Below, one piece after another: positions 1-8,122 of a stretch of DNA of 16,422 nucleotides. The position numbers and the translations under genes were made by a program. Source of the DNA: UMGS1312 sp964631595 (GTDB taxonomy: Bacteria > Bacillota > Clostridia > Oscillospirales > CAG-272); assembly GCA_964631595.1 (NCBI GenBank), contig CAZVXL010000028.1, positions 1-16,422 on the forward strand. The letters are read 5' to 3'. Position 1 is the stretch's first letter. Each line of letters opens with the position of its first letter. Under the pieces are notes generated by a model. The model did no database searches, was not told the origin of the DNA, and saw only the letters and a program-made list of their open reading frames with translations.

Positions 1-17
1 CTTAAATGAAGCTTTTG

Positions 18-143
18 GTTACTTTTCATTTCACTATGAAAAGTAACGAAGAAAAAGCCCGTGATGTAGTAAGGGGAGACAAAACCCTTAAATAAAACTT
101 CGTCAATTTGCCCGCCGAGGCATCTCGGCTCGGGGCTTCCCGA
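18..143. repeat. Repeat unit A (full)
   Basis: The first unit starts with a perfect 12-bp inverted repeat: GTTACTTTTCAT at 18-29, a 6-base loop, and ATGAAAAGTAAC at 36-47. It ends with a GC-rich hairpin and the CTTCCCGA segment that joins directly to the next unit. Confidence 0.8.
114..129. repeat. GC hairpin of unit A
   Basis: GCCGAG (114-119) and CTCGGC (124-129) form a perfect 6-bp stem with loop GCAT. The equivalent stem in unit B is GCCGGT/ACCGGC, so both arms have changed together. Confidence 0.7.
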
Positions 144-268
144 CTTACTTTTCATTTCACTATGAAAAGTAACGAAGAAAAGACCCGTGAGATAGTAGGG
201 AAAAACGAAACCATTGGATAAAACTTCGTCAATTTGCCCGCCGGTGCTACCGGCTCGGGGCTTCCCGA
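144..268. repeat. Repeat unit B (full)
   Basis: The second unit begins CTTACTTTTCATTTCACTAT and keeps an 11-bp perfect inverted repeat. The last third is almost identical to unit A except in the GC hairpin, whose two arms differ from unit A in matching fashion. Confidence 0.8.
240..254. repeat. GC hairpin of unit B
   Basis: GCCGGT (240-245) and ACCGGC (249-254) form a 6-bp stem with a GCT loop. It sits at the same place in the unit as the 114-129 hairpin but with a different, still paired, stem. Confidence 0.7.
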
Positions 269-342
269 CTTACTTTTCATTTCACTATGAAAAATAACGA
301 AGAAAAGACCCGAAAGGTGGAGGGGGAGACGAAATTCTTGGA
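269..342. repeat. Repeat unit C (left part only)
   Basis: The left part matches unit B, with one change in the right arm of the inverted repeat (ATGAAAAATAAC). Similarity stops near 342, where the sequence moves into about 60 bases of unrelated GC-rich DNA. Confidence 0.7.
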
Positions 343-437
343 CGAGGCGTGGTGAAAATGAGCGGGCGGCGCGAAGCGTAACCGCTCTGCGTAGAAAGTA
401 AAACAAAACCCTTAAACCAAACTTCGTCTATTTGCTT

Positions 438-452
438 GTCGGCGCTGCCGAC
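438..452. repeat. GC hairpin 1 of unit D
   Basis: GTCGGC (438-443) and GCCGAC (447-452) pair perfectly around a GCT loop, a third version of the same stem. Confidence 0.65.
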
Positions 453-473
453 CCGGCTCGGGGCTGCCGACCC

Positions 474-490
474 CGCCGGTGCTGCCGGCG
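474..490. repeat. GC hairpin 2 of unit D
   Basis: CGCCGG (474-479) and CCGGCG (485-490) pair around a 5-base loop. This is a second hairpin in the same unit and has no counterpart in A or B. Confidence 0.55.
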
Positions 491-496
491 CGGGAC

Positions 497-524
497 TTGA
501 CCCAAAGTCTCACACGGATAAACG
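497..524 (+). promoter_or_regulatory. Weak candidate promoter before the TldE-family gene
   Basis: TTGACC (497-502) and TAAACG (519-524) are separated by 16 bases. The -10 box is poor, so this is only a candidate. It would give a leader of about 35 bases before the start at 567. Confidence 0.25.
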
Positions 525-566
525 GTAATCAGTATTTTCGAACCAAAATATAGAAGGTGTAAGATC

Positions 567-1865
567 ATGTATGAGCTTGATAAAATAACCGAAGAAATAA
601 TTCGGATGGCAACGGAGGCGGGCGCCGATAAAGCGTATTGCTCCGCCGCAGAAAGCGAAAAGCGCGAATTTAATGCCGACGGCGGCGAATTTTCGCTCAT
701 GAGAACACTGTTTGACAGAGCTCTCACCCTCACCGTGATAGTGGACGGTAAACGCGGCTCCGTCGGTATCAACCGCCTTGACAGAGAAGCGATGGAGGGG
801 CTTGTCTCCGATGCCGTGAGCCTTGCCCGCGCCGGAGAGAGGGATGATGCGTTCGATGTCGCTCCGTATGCGGGAGAGCATGAATTTACGGAGGGCGCAC
901 CCGACGGAGATATCGACAGACTGTTCGACCGCTCCGAGGAGCTGCTCCGCACGATAGGTGAGAGATATCCGAAGATCATCGTGGAGCAGATGATCGTGTC
1001 CCACGACCGCTCACGTCGGGTGTACAGAAACACCTCGGGCTCGGTCTTCCGAACATTGCGCGGCGCGTATTCTGCGGAGCTTATGTATTCCGCGCATGAG
1101 GGGGAGCAGTCCACATCCTTCTTCTCCACGGGCGCCGTTACGGAGGATCTTGATACACCGTTTATCGAGCTTGCGCGCATAGATCGCGATATTGCCGATG
1201 TTGAGGCACAGCTTGATCCGATAAAGCTTGAGGGAAAGCTTGAGGGCACAGTCCTCATGCCCCCCTCCTGCCTTGAATCGTTTATTTCCGATATCGCGGG
1301 CTGCTTCGCCTCGGATTCCGTCATGCTTGACGGTACGAGCATCTGGAAGGACAGCCTCAAGGAGCAGGTCGCGGATCCGCGTATCACGCTCAGGATAGAT
1401 CCGTTTGCGCCCGAGATAGTATGCGGTGAGAGATATACCTCGGAGGGCTTTTTGTCCGAGCCGTACTACTTTATAAAGGAGGGCGTGCTGGAGAGCTTCA
1501 TGCTGTCCCTCTATGCGGCGAACAAGACCGGATGCGAAAGGGCGAAAAATTCCTCATTCTCACTTGTAATGGACGGCGGAGACGAAACGCTTGAGTCGAT
1601 CGTTTCGGGAATAGAGCGGGGACTTCTGGTCGGACGCTTCTCGGGCGGAGAGACCGGCGCCTCGGGAGATTTCTCCGGAGTTGCGAAGAACAGCTTCCTC
1701 ATCGAGAACGGCAAGCTCACAAAGCCCGTGTCCGAGGTGATGATCTCCGGAAATCTTGCGTCATTGCTCAAAAACGTGCGCGGAATATCAAAGGAAAGAG
1801 TGTGCGACGGCACGTCCGTGCTTCCCTATGCCGCGTTTGACGGAGTGACTATCGCGGGACAGTGA
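567..1865 (+). CDS. TldE/PmbA-family metalloprotease-like protein
   Basis: This is a 432-residue protein of the TldD/TldE (PmbA) family. In other bacteria TldD and TldE form a heterodimeric protease that trims modified peptides and degrades unfolded ones; TldD carries the zinc site and TldE does not. Here the C-terminal block at about residues 356-397 has the family signature GRFSGG, GDFSGVAKNSF and SEVMISGNL. I see no HExxxH zinc motif anywhere, which favours the TldE subunit. The ATG has a GAAGGTG Shine-Dalgarno 8 bases upstream and there is no better start. The usual partner gene tldD is not beside it: upstream is the repeat block, and downstream, 54 bases away, a PHP-domain gene. The partner may lie beyond the window edge. 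The family call is firm; the substrate is unknown. Confidence 0.88.
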   Translation: MYELDKITEEIIRMATEAGADKAYCSAAESEKREFNADGGEFSLMRTLFDRALTLTVIVDGKRGSVGINRLDREAMEGLVSDAVSLARAGERDDAFDVAPYAGEHEFTEGAPDGDIDRLFDRSEELLRTIGERYPKIIVEQMIVSHDRSRRVYRNTSGSVFRTLRGAYSAELMYSAHEGEQSTSFFSTGAVTEDLDTPFIELARIDRDIADVEAQLDPIKLEGKLEGTVLMPPSCLESFISDIAGCFASDSVMLDGTSIWKDSLKEQVADPRITLRIDPFAPEIVCGERYTSEGFLSEPYYFIKEGVLESFMLSLYAANKTGCERAKNSSFSLVMDGGDETLESIVSGIERGLLVGRFSGGETGASGDFSGVAKNSFLIENGKLTKPVSEVMISGNLASLLKNVRGISKERVCDGTSVLPYAAFDGVTIAGQ

Positions 1866-1919
1866 GACTGCCGTTGTGACGGTGAAATTTATGCCGAAGG
1901 GTGTAACTTGGAGGATACA

Positions 1920-2609
1920 ATGTCATATAAAACCGAAATGCACTGCCATTCCAAGGAATTCAGCTGGTGTTCGAATCACGCCGGCGCGGAAAAGGCGGAG
2001 ATGTATATTGAAGCGGGCTACAGCACCGTGGTGCTGACAAATCATTTTTGTCCGTATTATCCGGAGCACAAGGAGCACGACTCCTTTGTACGCAAATTTT
2101 TCGATGCGGCTGAGGTAATGCGGAGCGCCGCCGGCGACAGGCTTCACGTCCTGACCGGAATGGAGCTTTGCTTCAACGGCTGCGCCAACGATTATCTCGT
2201 ATACGGAATGACGGAGGAGAAGCTTCTCGGGCTCCCCAACATCATATACCTCGGACTTACCGAGTTCTTCAAGTGGGCGGATAAAAACGACGTGCTTGTG
2301 ATACAGGCGCACCCGCTCAGACCGGGAATGACTGTCAAGAACCCCCGATACCTGCACGGTATCGAGGTGTTCAACGGAAGCCTCGGTGATCATCACCCGC
2401 CTCACTGCAACGATGCGGCGGCGGCATATGCCGATGTTTTCGACAGGTACAACACCTCGGGCAAGCCGCTCATCAGAACCTCCGGCTCCGATCACCACAA
2501 CAAGGGGGCTGTCGTGAACGGCGGCATCGAGACAGATGCTCCGATATGCACGATGGACGAGCTTGTGGCAGTGCTGAGAAGCGGAGAATACAGCCTGATA
2601 AGGGGCTGA
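1920..2609 (+). CDS. PHP-domain metal-dependent phosphoesterase, copy 1
   Basis: This 229-residue protein belongs to the PHP superfamily (histidinol-phosphatase and polymerase-associated phosphoesterases). Candidate metal ligands are seen in family order: HxH at 8-10, H42 in TNHF, E82, H131 in QAHP and the D191-H192 pair in SGSDHH. It has no signal peptide or membrane segment, so it should be cytosolic. The open frame extends upstream to TTG at 1908, but that TTG directly abuts the Shine-Dalgarno GGAGG (1910-1914) serving ATG 1920. The neighbouring paralogue also begins MSYKTE, so 1920 is taken as the start. It is closely related to the next gene, with about 75 identities in the first 160 ungapped positions by eye. 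The substrate is unknown; histidinol phosphate cannot be assumed because no histidine genes are nearby. Confidence 0.85.
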   Translation: MSYKTEMHCHSKEFSWCSNHAGAEKAEMYIEAGYSTVVLTNHFCPYYPEHKEHDSFVRKFFDAAEVMRSAAGDRLHVLTGMELCFNGCANDYLVYGMTEEKLLGLPNIIYLGLTEFFKWADKNDVLVIQAHPLRPGMTVKNPRYLHGIEVFNGSLGDHHPPHCNDAAAAYADVFDRYNTSGKPLIRTSGSDHHNKGAVVNGGIETDAPICTMDELVAVLRSGEYSLIRG

Positions 2610-2728
2610 TCTTGGGGACGGGGCGCGCCTCCGTCGGTACAAAATGAAAATACACCCGTCTGTCTGTCTGCGACCGAGATCGGCGCGGGACTGCGGCGGA
2701 CGGGCTTTTGATTTAAGGAGATAGGATC

Positions 2729-3430
2729 ATGTCATACAAAACCGAGCTTCATTGTCACACACAGGAATTCAGCGGATGCTCACACGTGAGCGCGGAGGAT
2801 ACGGCGGAGAAATACATAGCCGCGGGCTACTCCACGCTTGTTATCACAAATCACTTCAGAAAGAACAAGCGTAAGGGCAGAACTCACGCGGAGACCACTC
2901 ACGAAATGTTCGAGGCGGCTGAAAAGGTGCGCGCGGCGGCGGGAGACAGGCTTTGCGTGCTCACCTCAATGGAGGTATCTCTTGAGTGTATGCCCAACGA
3001 TTTCCTCGTGCTCGGCCCGACGGAGGAGCAGACTGCGGCTATGGACGATATGTTCGATCTTTCTCCCGCACAGCTCCGCGAGCGTGTTTCCGAGCTCGGA
3101 GGTCTTTTGATACAGGCACACCCCTTCCGCTTCGGTCAGACGGTGGTAAATCCCGCCGAGGTGGACGGCATCGAGGTGTTCAACGGACATACGGGGCATC
3201 ATTCGCACAATGACATAGCGAAGCTGTGGGCGCTCCTGTATTCGGAGCATTACCGTCGCGACGGCGGCTTTATACTTACCTCGGGCACGGATCATCACGA
3301 TCCGCATCACATTCCCAACGGCGGCATCGAGACGGAGGAGCCCATCACGTCGATGGAACAGCTTATTTCCGTGCTGAAAAGCGGAAAATACAAGAGACTG
3401 ATGTGCTCTCTCGGAGAGTCCGATTATTGA
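2729..3430 (+). CDS. PHP-domain metal-dependent phosphoesterase, copy 2
   Basis: This 233-residue paralogue of the preceding gene shares the start MSYKTE and the full set of candidate metal ligands: H8, H10, H42, E82, H131 and D188-H189. The most divergent parts are residues 44-60 and 101-127, likely substrate-facing loops, while the metal-binding blocks are conserved. That pattern suggests two working enzymes with different substrates rather than one decaying copy. The ATG follows AAGGAG (2715-2720) by 8 bases. The 119-base gap after copy 1 has no clear promoter or terminator, so the two are probably co-transcribed. The C-terminus carries a short extra tail, LMCSLGESDY, absent from copy 1. 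Confidence 0.85.
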   Translation: MSYKTELHCHTQEFSGCSHVSAEDTAEKYIAAGYSTLVITNHFRKNKRKGRTHAETTHEMFEAAEKVRAAAGDRLCVLTSMEVSLECMPNDFLVLGPTEEQTAAMDDMFDLSPAQLRERVSELGGLLIQAHPFRFGQTVVNPAEVDGIEVFNGHTGHHSHNDIAKLWALLYSEHYRRDGGFILTSGTDHHDPHHIPNGGIETEEPITSMEQLISVLKSGKYKRLMCSLGESDY

Positions 3431-3461
3431 TCGCCGCGGCGCGGCTTACAAAAAGTACCGC

Positions 3462-3490
3462 TTGCCTTGCCGATGTGTTTTTGATAAAAT
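3462..3490 (+). promoter_or_regulatory. Candidate promoter for the small membrane protein-tilS-hpt unit
   Basis: TTGCCT (3462-3467) and TAAAAT (3485-3490) are spaced by 17 bases. The -10 matches five of six consensus positions and the -35 is partial. It lies in the 91-base gap after the second PHP gene and about 26 bases before the start of the small membrane protein's leader. Confidence 0.4.
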
Positions 3491-3521
3491 ATTATCGGAA
3501 TACATCGGAAGGGGATGCGGC

Positions 3522-3758
3522 ATGAACATAATAAAGATCACGGAGTACGGCATAAAGCTGTCCTCTACGGCGGTGCTTGCCGACCTGTTTTACATAATCG
3601 CAAGGCTCACGGCACCGGTAGAGACCGTCGAGGACGCTTCGTTTATTTGCGCCGTGCCGGAGATGCTTGAGCTGATGCTTCTTTCGGCGGCGGTGATAGC
3701 AATATTCGGCGCGGCGATGTGCCGACTGACGTGCGGGAGCGACAGACATGACAGATGA
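3522..3758 (+). CDS. Small two-helix membrane protein of unknown function
   Basis: This 78-residue frame has a GAAGGGG Shine-Dalgarno (3508-3514) before its ATG. It contains two hydrophobic stretches, about residues 14-30 and 46-68, joined by an acidic linker (VETVEDAS), and ends in a short charged tail. Its last 11 bases overlap the start of tilS in another frame, the kind of overlap used for translational coupling. I do not recognise the family. The position before tilS-hpt-ftsH is where some Firmicutes carry sporulation or cell-division membrane genes, but nothing in the sequence supports such an assignment. The frame could run further upstream in theory, but no other start has a ribosome binding site. 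It is likely real because of the binding site, the overlap and the hydrophobic pattern. Confidence 0.65.
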   Translation: MNIIKITEYGIKLSSTAVLADLFYIIARLTAPVETVEDASFICAVPEMLELMLLSAAVIAIFGAAMCRLTCGSDRHDR

Positions 3759-5190
3759 AGCCTTTTACAGAATAAAGCGCGACGGGGAGAAACTCGGTAT
3801 TTCTCCCCTTTATCTGCGTGCGCGGAGGATAACGGTCGGCTTCTCCGGCGGAGCGGATTCCTCACTGCTCCTTGCGTATTTCGTGAAGATGAGGGAAAAG
3901 TACCCCGATTTTCCGCAGGTGGAGGCGGTACACGTCAACCATATGCTGCGCGGCGAGGAGGCGGACAGGGACGAGGAGTTCTGCCGCCGCCGCTGTGAGG
4001 AGCTGGGAGTTGCGCTGACGGTGCGAAGGATAGACGTGCCGAGCCTCATGCGCGAGAGCGGACTCGGCGCGGAGGAATGTGCCAGAAACGCAAGATACGG
4101 GGTGTTCGAGGAGCTGTCGGACGGCGCCTCGGGGACTGTGCTGACGGCGACGGCGCACAACGCCGACGACAATCTTGAAACGGTGCTGTTCAATCTTGCG
4201 CGCGGAAGCGGCGCGGCAGGCGTTTCGGGAATACCTCCCGTGAGGGACGGGCGGATCATACGGCCTCTGCTCGGGCTCGGCTCGGGGGAGATACGCGCTC
4301 TCTGCGAGGCGGATGGGATACCGTACGTTACGGACAGCACGAACACGGACGAGGGATATACGAGAAATTATATACGGCGCTCGGTGGTGCCGATGCTCAA
4401 GAACGTGAATCCGGCGGCGGCGGAGTCGGTGCTCAGATGCGGGATAGCTCTCCGTGAGGATGAGCTGTTTTTCAGAGAGGCGGCGGAGGCGGCGGTCGGA
4501 GAATATCTGCCGAGAGGCTGCATCGCGGACAGCGCGGAGATCCCGAGGACGGTGCTGTCCTCACTGCCGCCGCCCGTCCTGTCGAGGGCGATAACGATGC
4601 TTGTCGGCGCGATGACGCCGATTGCCATGAGCGCAGAGCAGATACGGCTGTGCCGCAGGCTTATAGCTGAGGAGGGCACGGGCAGCGTGTCTCTGCCTGA
4701 TTCCGTTACGCTTGAGGTGTCGAAAAATGCGGTTTCGGCAAGCAAAAACGGCAGAGAGGTGCAGGGATTTGACTTCGAGATGAGACTGCCGGAGGCGGGA
4801 GAGTGCCTGAAATATACCTGCGCCGAGGCAGGCTTTGACCTGTTTCTTAGCCGAAGAAGGGAGCTTCTCCCCTCAAATGAGGAAAATATTTACAAATTAT
4901 CTATACACACGGACATCAGATTTGATACAATATATGGAAAGATATATGCGAGAAGCCGCAGATCGGGTGACACTTTGTTCCTCGGAGGCAACACAAGGCG
5001 ACTGAAAAAGATGCTTTGCGACAGAGGCGTTCCGAGAAGCCTCAGAGAGCGACTTCCGATCATATGCGACGGAGAGGGAGTGCTTGCGGTGCCGGGACTT
5101 CCCGTGAGAGGCCCCGCATATGCAAGGGAATGTGATTTTTCCCGAGAGAACGTACTTTATGTATTATACTGCTTATATTGGAGAATTTAA
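3748..5190 (+). CDS. tilS: tRNA(Ile)-lysidine synthetase TilS
   Basis: TilS uses ATP and lysine to convert C34 of the CAU-anticodon tRNA-Ile to lysidine, so that the tRNA reads AUA and is charged with isoleucine; it is essential in most bacteria. The 480-residue protein has the PP-loop SGGADS at 33-38, then HVNHMLRGEEA around 62-72, ECARNARY at 110-117, AHNADDNLET at 136-145 and the DSTN...RNYIR motif at 196-210, all typical of the N-terminal adenylation domain. The C-terminal half ends in the TilS-specific GDTLFLGG...LKKMLCDRGVP...R region. The ATG follows GGGAG by about 8 bases and lies inside the end of the small membrane gene. The stop overlaps the ribosome binding region of hpt, so the genes form one operon. 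Confidence 0.95.
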   Translation: MTDEAFYRIKRDGEKLGISPLYLRARRITVGFSGGADSSLLLAYFVKMREKYPDFPQVEAVHVNHMLRGEEADRDEEFCRRRCEELGVALTVRRIDVPSLMRESGLGAEECARNARYGVFEELSDGASGTVLTATAHNADDNLETVLFNLARGSGAAGVSGIPPVRDGRIIRPLLGLGSGEIRALCEADGIPYVTDSTNTDEGYTRNYIRRSVVPMLKNVNPAAAESVLRCGIALREDELFFREAAEAAVGEYLPRGCIADSAEIPRTVLSSLPPPVLSRAITMLVGAMTPIAMSAEQIRLCRRLIAEEGTGSVSLPDSVTLEVSKNAVSASKNGREVQGFDFEMRLPEAGECLKYTCAEAGFDLFLSRRRELLPSNEENIYKLSIHTDIRFDTIYGKIYARSRRSGDTLFLGGNTRRLKKMLCDRGVPRSLRERLPIICDGEGVLAVPGLPVRGPAYARECDFSRENVLYVLYCLYWRI

Positions 5191-5192
5191 TT

Positions 5193-5753
5193 ATGGGACA
5201 GCCGAGACTTGAAAAGGACATTGAGAGCATTTTACTGTCTGCCGAAAGGATAGACGAGATAGTTACACGCATTGCGGGCGAGATAGACGAGATATATTCG
5301 GATGCGGATTCGAAGCTTGTCCTTCTTTGCATACTCAAGGGCAGTGTGGTGTTTATGGGAGATCTGATGAAAAAGCTGACGATCCCCGTGGAGATAGACT
5401 TTATGAAGGTATCCTCGTATGGAAACAGCAGTCTGTCGTCGGGTAGGGTGAACATCATTCTTGACCTGCACCGCAAGGATCTGTCGAGCTGTGATATTCT
5501 GATAATCGAGGACATAATAGACAGCGGCAAGACGCTCTCCTATCTTACGGAGTATCTTCGCCTGAACGGAGCGAAAAGCGTGCGCTCCTGCACACTGCTT
5601 GATAAGCCCAGCCGCCGTGAGGTGGATTTCACGCCGGATTTTGTGGGCGAGGAGATCCCCGATGCCTTTGCCGTGGGCTACGGGCTTGATTACGCGGAGC
5701 GCTACAGAGCGCTTCCCTATGTGGGCATACTGAAGCCCGAGATATACGAGTAA
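5193..5753 (+). CDS. hpt: Hypoxanthine phosphoribosyltransferase
   Basis: This enzyme converts hypoxanthine or guanine plus PRPP to IMP or GMP in purine salvage in the cytosol. The PRPP-binding motif IIEDIIDSGKTL is at residues 104-115. ILKGSVVFMGDL (47-58), the flexible-loop segment SSYGNSS (74-80) and the C-terminal GYGLDY...YR.LPYVGILKPEIY block are all typical of bacterial HPRT. The open frame reaches back to TTG 5178, but GGAG at 5180-5183 is the ribosome binding site for ATG 5193, giving 186 residues, the usual family length. The start lies 2 bases after the tilS stop. The tilS-hpt-ftsH order is conserved in many Firmicutes. Confidence 0.95.
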   Translation: MGQPRLEKDIESILLSAERIDEIVTRIAGEIDEIYSDADSKLVLLCILKGSVVFMGDLMKKLTIPVEIDFMKVSSYGNSSLSSGRVNIILDLHRKDLSSCDILIIEDIIDSGKTLSYLTEYLRLNGAKSVRSCTLLDKPSRREVDFTPDFVGEEIPDAFAVGYGLDYAERYRALPYVGILKPEIYE

Positions 5754-5772
5754 ACTCAATTCGAACAGCTTG

Positions 5773-5792
5773 GGGATCCGATCCCTTATAAT
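5773..5792 (+). promoter_or_regulatory. Candidate ftsH promoter (-10 TATAAT) beside a short inverted repeat
   Basis: A perfect TATAAT lies at 5787-5792 in the 59-base gap between hpt and ftsH. No good -35 sits at the right distance; GAACAG at 5763-5768 (18-base spacing) is poor. GGGAT-CCG-ATCCC (5773-5785) is an inverted repeat just upstream and could be an operator or a weak hairpin. It would allow ftsH to be expressed apart from tilS-hpt. Confidence 0.4.
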
Positions 5793-5812
5793 ACAGTAGA
5801 AAGGCGCTGCCA

Positions 5813-7861
<2,049 letters not shown>

Positions 7862-7870
7862 CGAACCGTA

Positions 7871-7905
7871 TCACGGGGCGGCGAAAGCTGTCCCGTGAGA
7901 TTTTT
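7871..7905 (+). terminator. Rho-independent terminator after ftsH
   Basis: The 12-base left arm 7871-7882 pairs fully with 7887-7898 (ten Watson-Crick pairs and two G-U pairs) around a GAAA tetraloop. It is followed by GA and five T residues (7901-7905). It starts 10 bases after the ftsH stop and separates the tilS-hpt-ftsH unit from the sortase operon. Confidence 0.8.
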
Positions 7906-8024
7906 GCCAAGACGGGTCGGCGGCGCAGTCGGTGGCGCGGAGGTGAGGACAAGCGTGAGGCGGCGCTTCGAGCGGATAATTATTAACCATAAATGAAAAT
8001 ATCGAAACTTTTGGGCAAGACCTA

Positions 8025-8053
8025 TTGTATTGACGGAAAATATAAGTTATAAT
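8025..8053 (+). promoter_or_regulatory. Promoter of the sortase-rlmA-GT2-foldase operon
   Basis: TTGTAT (8025-8030) and a perfect TATAAT (8048-8053) are spaced by 17 bases. Transcription from here would start near 8060 and give a leader of about 63 bases. TTGACG at 8030 also looks like a -35 but is only 12 bases from the TATAAT, so it is not used with that box. The promoter lies inside the upstream extension of the sortase frame and argues against a start at 8030. Confidence 0.6.
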
Positions 8054-8122
8054 TATTGTGTAGAATTATTTGCTCGGGCAGACCGAGCATTACCAAATAA
8101 CAGCAGTAGGTGCAATTTTGAA

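Larger units (their letters stand above)
18..496. repeat. Tandem array of about 125-bp non-coding repeat units
   Basis: This block fills most of the 566 bases before the first gene. Two complete units lie at 18-143 and 144-268. A third starts at 269 and loses similarity near 342. A fourth, right-half-only copy starts near 405. Each full unit has an AT-rich inverted repeat, a purine-rich stretch, the conserved segment AAAACTTCGTCAATTTGCCC and a GC-rich hairpin followed by CTCGGGGCTTCCCGACTT. No plausible protein with a ribosome binding site was found on either strand; the long - strand frame through here is a shadow of the next gene. The copy number and boundaries are read by eye. Whether this is a genome-wide dispersed repeat family cannot be told from one window. 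Confidence 0.85.
405..496. repeat. Repeat unit D (right part, diverged, doubled hairpin)
   Basis: The stretch AAAACCCTTAAACCAAACTT matches the middle of unit A. It continues into the conserved CTTCGTC-ATTTGC segment and then two successive GC hairpins instead of one. The unit could be the far half of C split by the 343-404 insertion, or an independent decayed copy. Confidence 0.6.

Noticed and set aside
18..496. Possible CRISPR array in the upstream repeat block
   Set aside because: Units are about 125 bases and joined directly, without short repeats separated by unique spacers, and no cas genes are present.
428..1387. 319-codon open frame on the - strand across the repeat block and the TldE-family gene
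   Set aside because: It is serine- and arginine-rich shadow sequence with no ribosome binding site, crossing into non-coding repeats.
2658..2670. GTCT tetranucleotide repeat as a phase-variation tract
   Set aside because: There are only three units, in a gap rather than in a coding or promoter element, too short to be a convincing slippage site.
2610..2728. Terminator or promoter between the two PHP genes
   Set aside because: GACGG...CCGTC around GGCGCGCC can pair but lacks a T-tract, and no -35/-10 pair with proper spacing was found.
7993..8052. 19-codon frame (MKISKLLGK...) before the sortase gene
   Set aside because: It has no Shine-Dalgarno, and its end lies in the TATAAT box of the sortase operon promoter.
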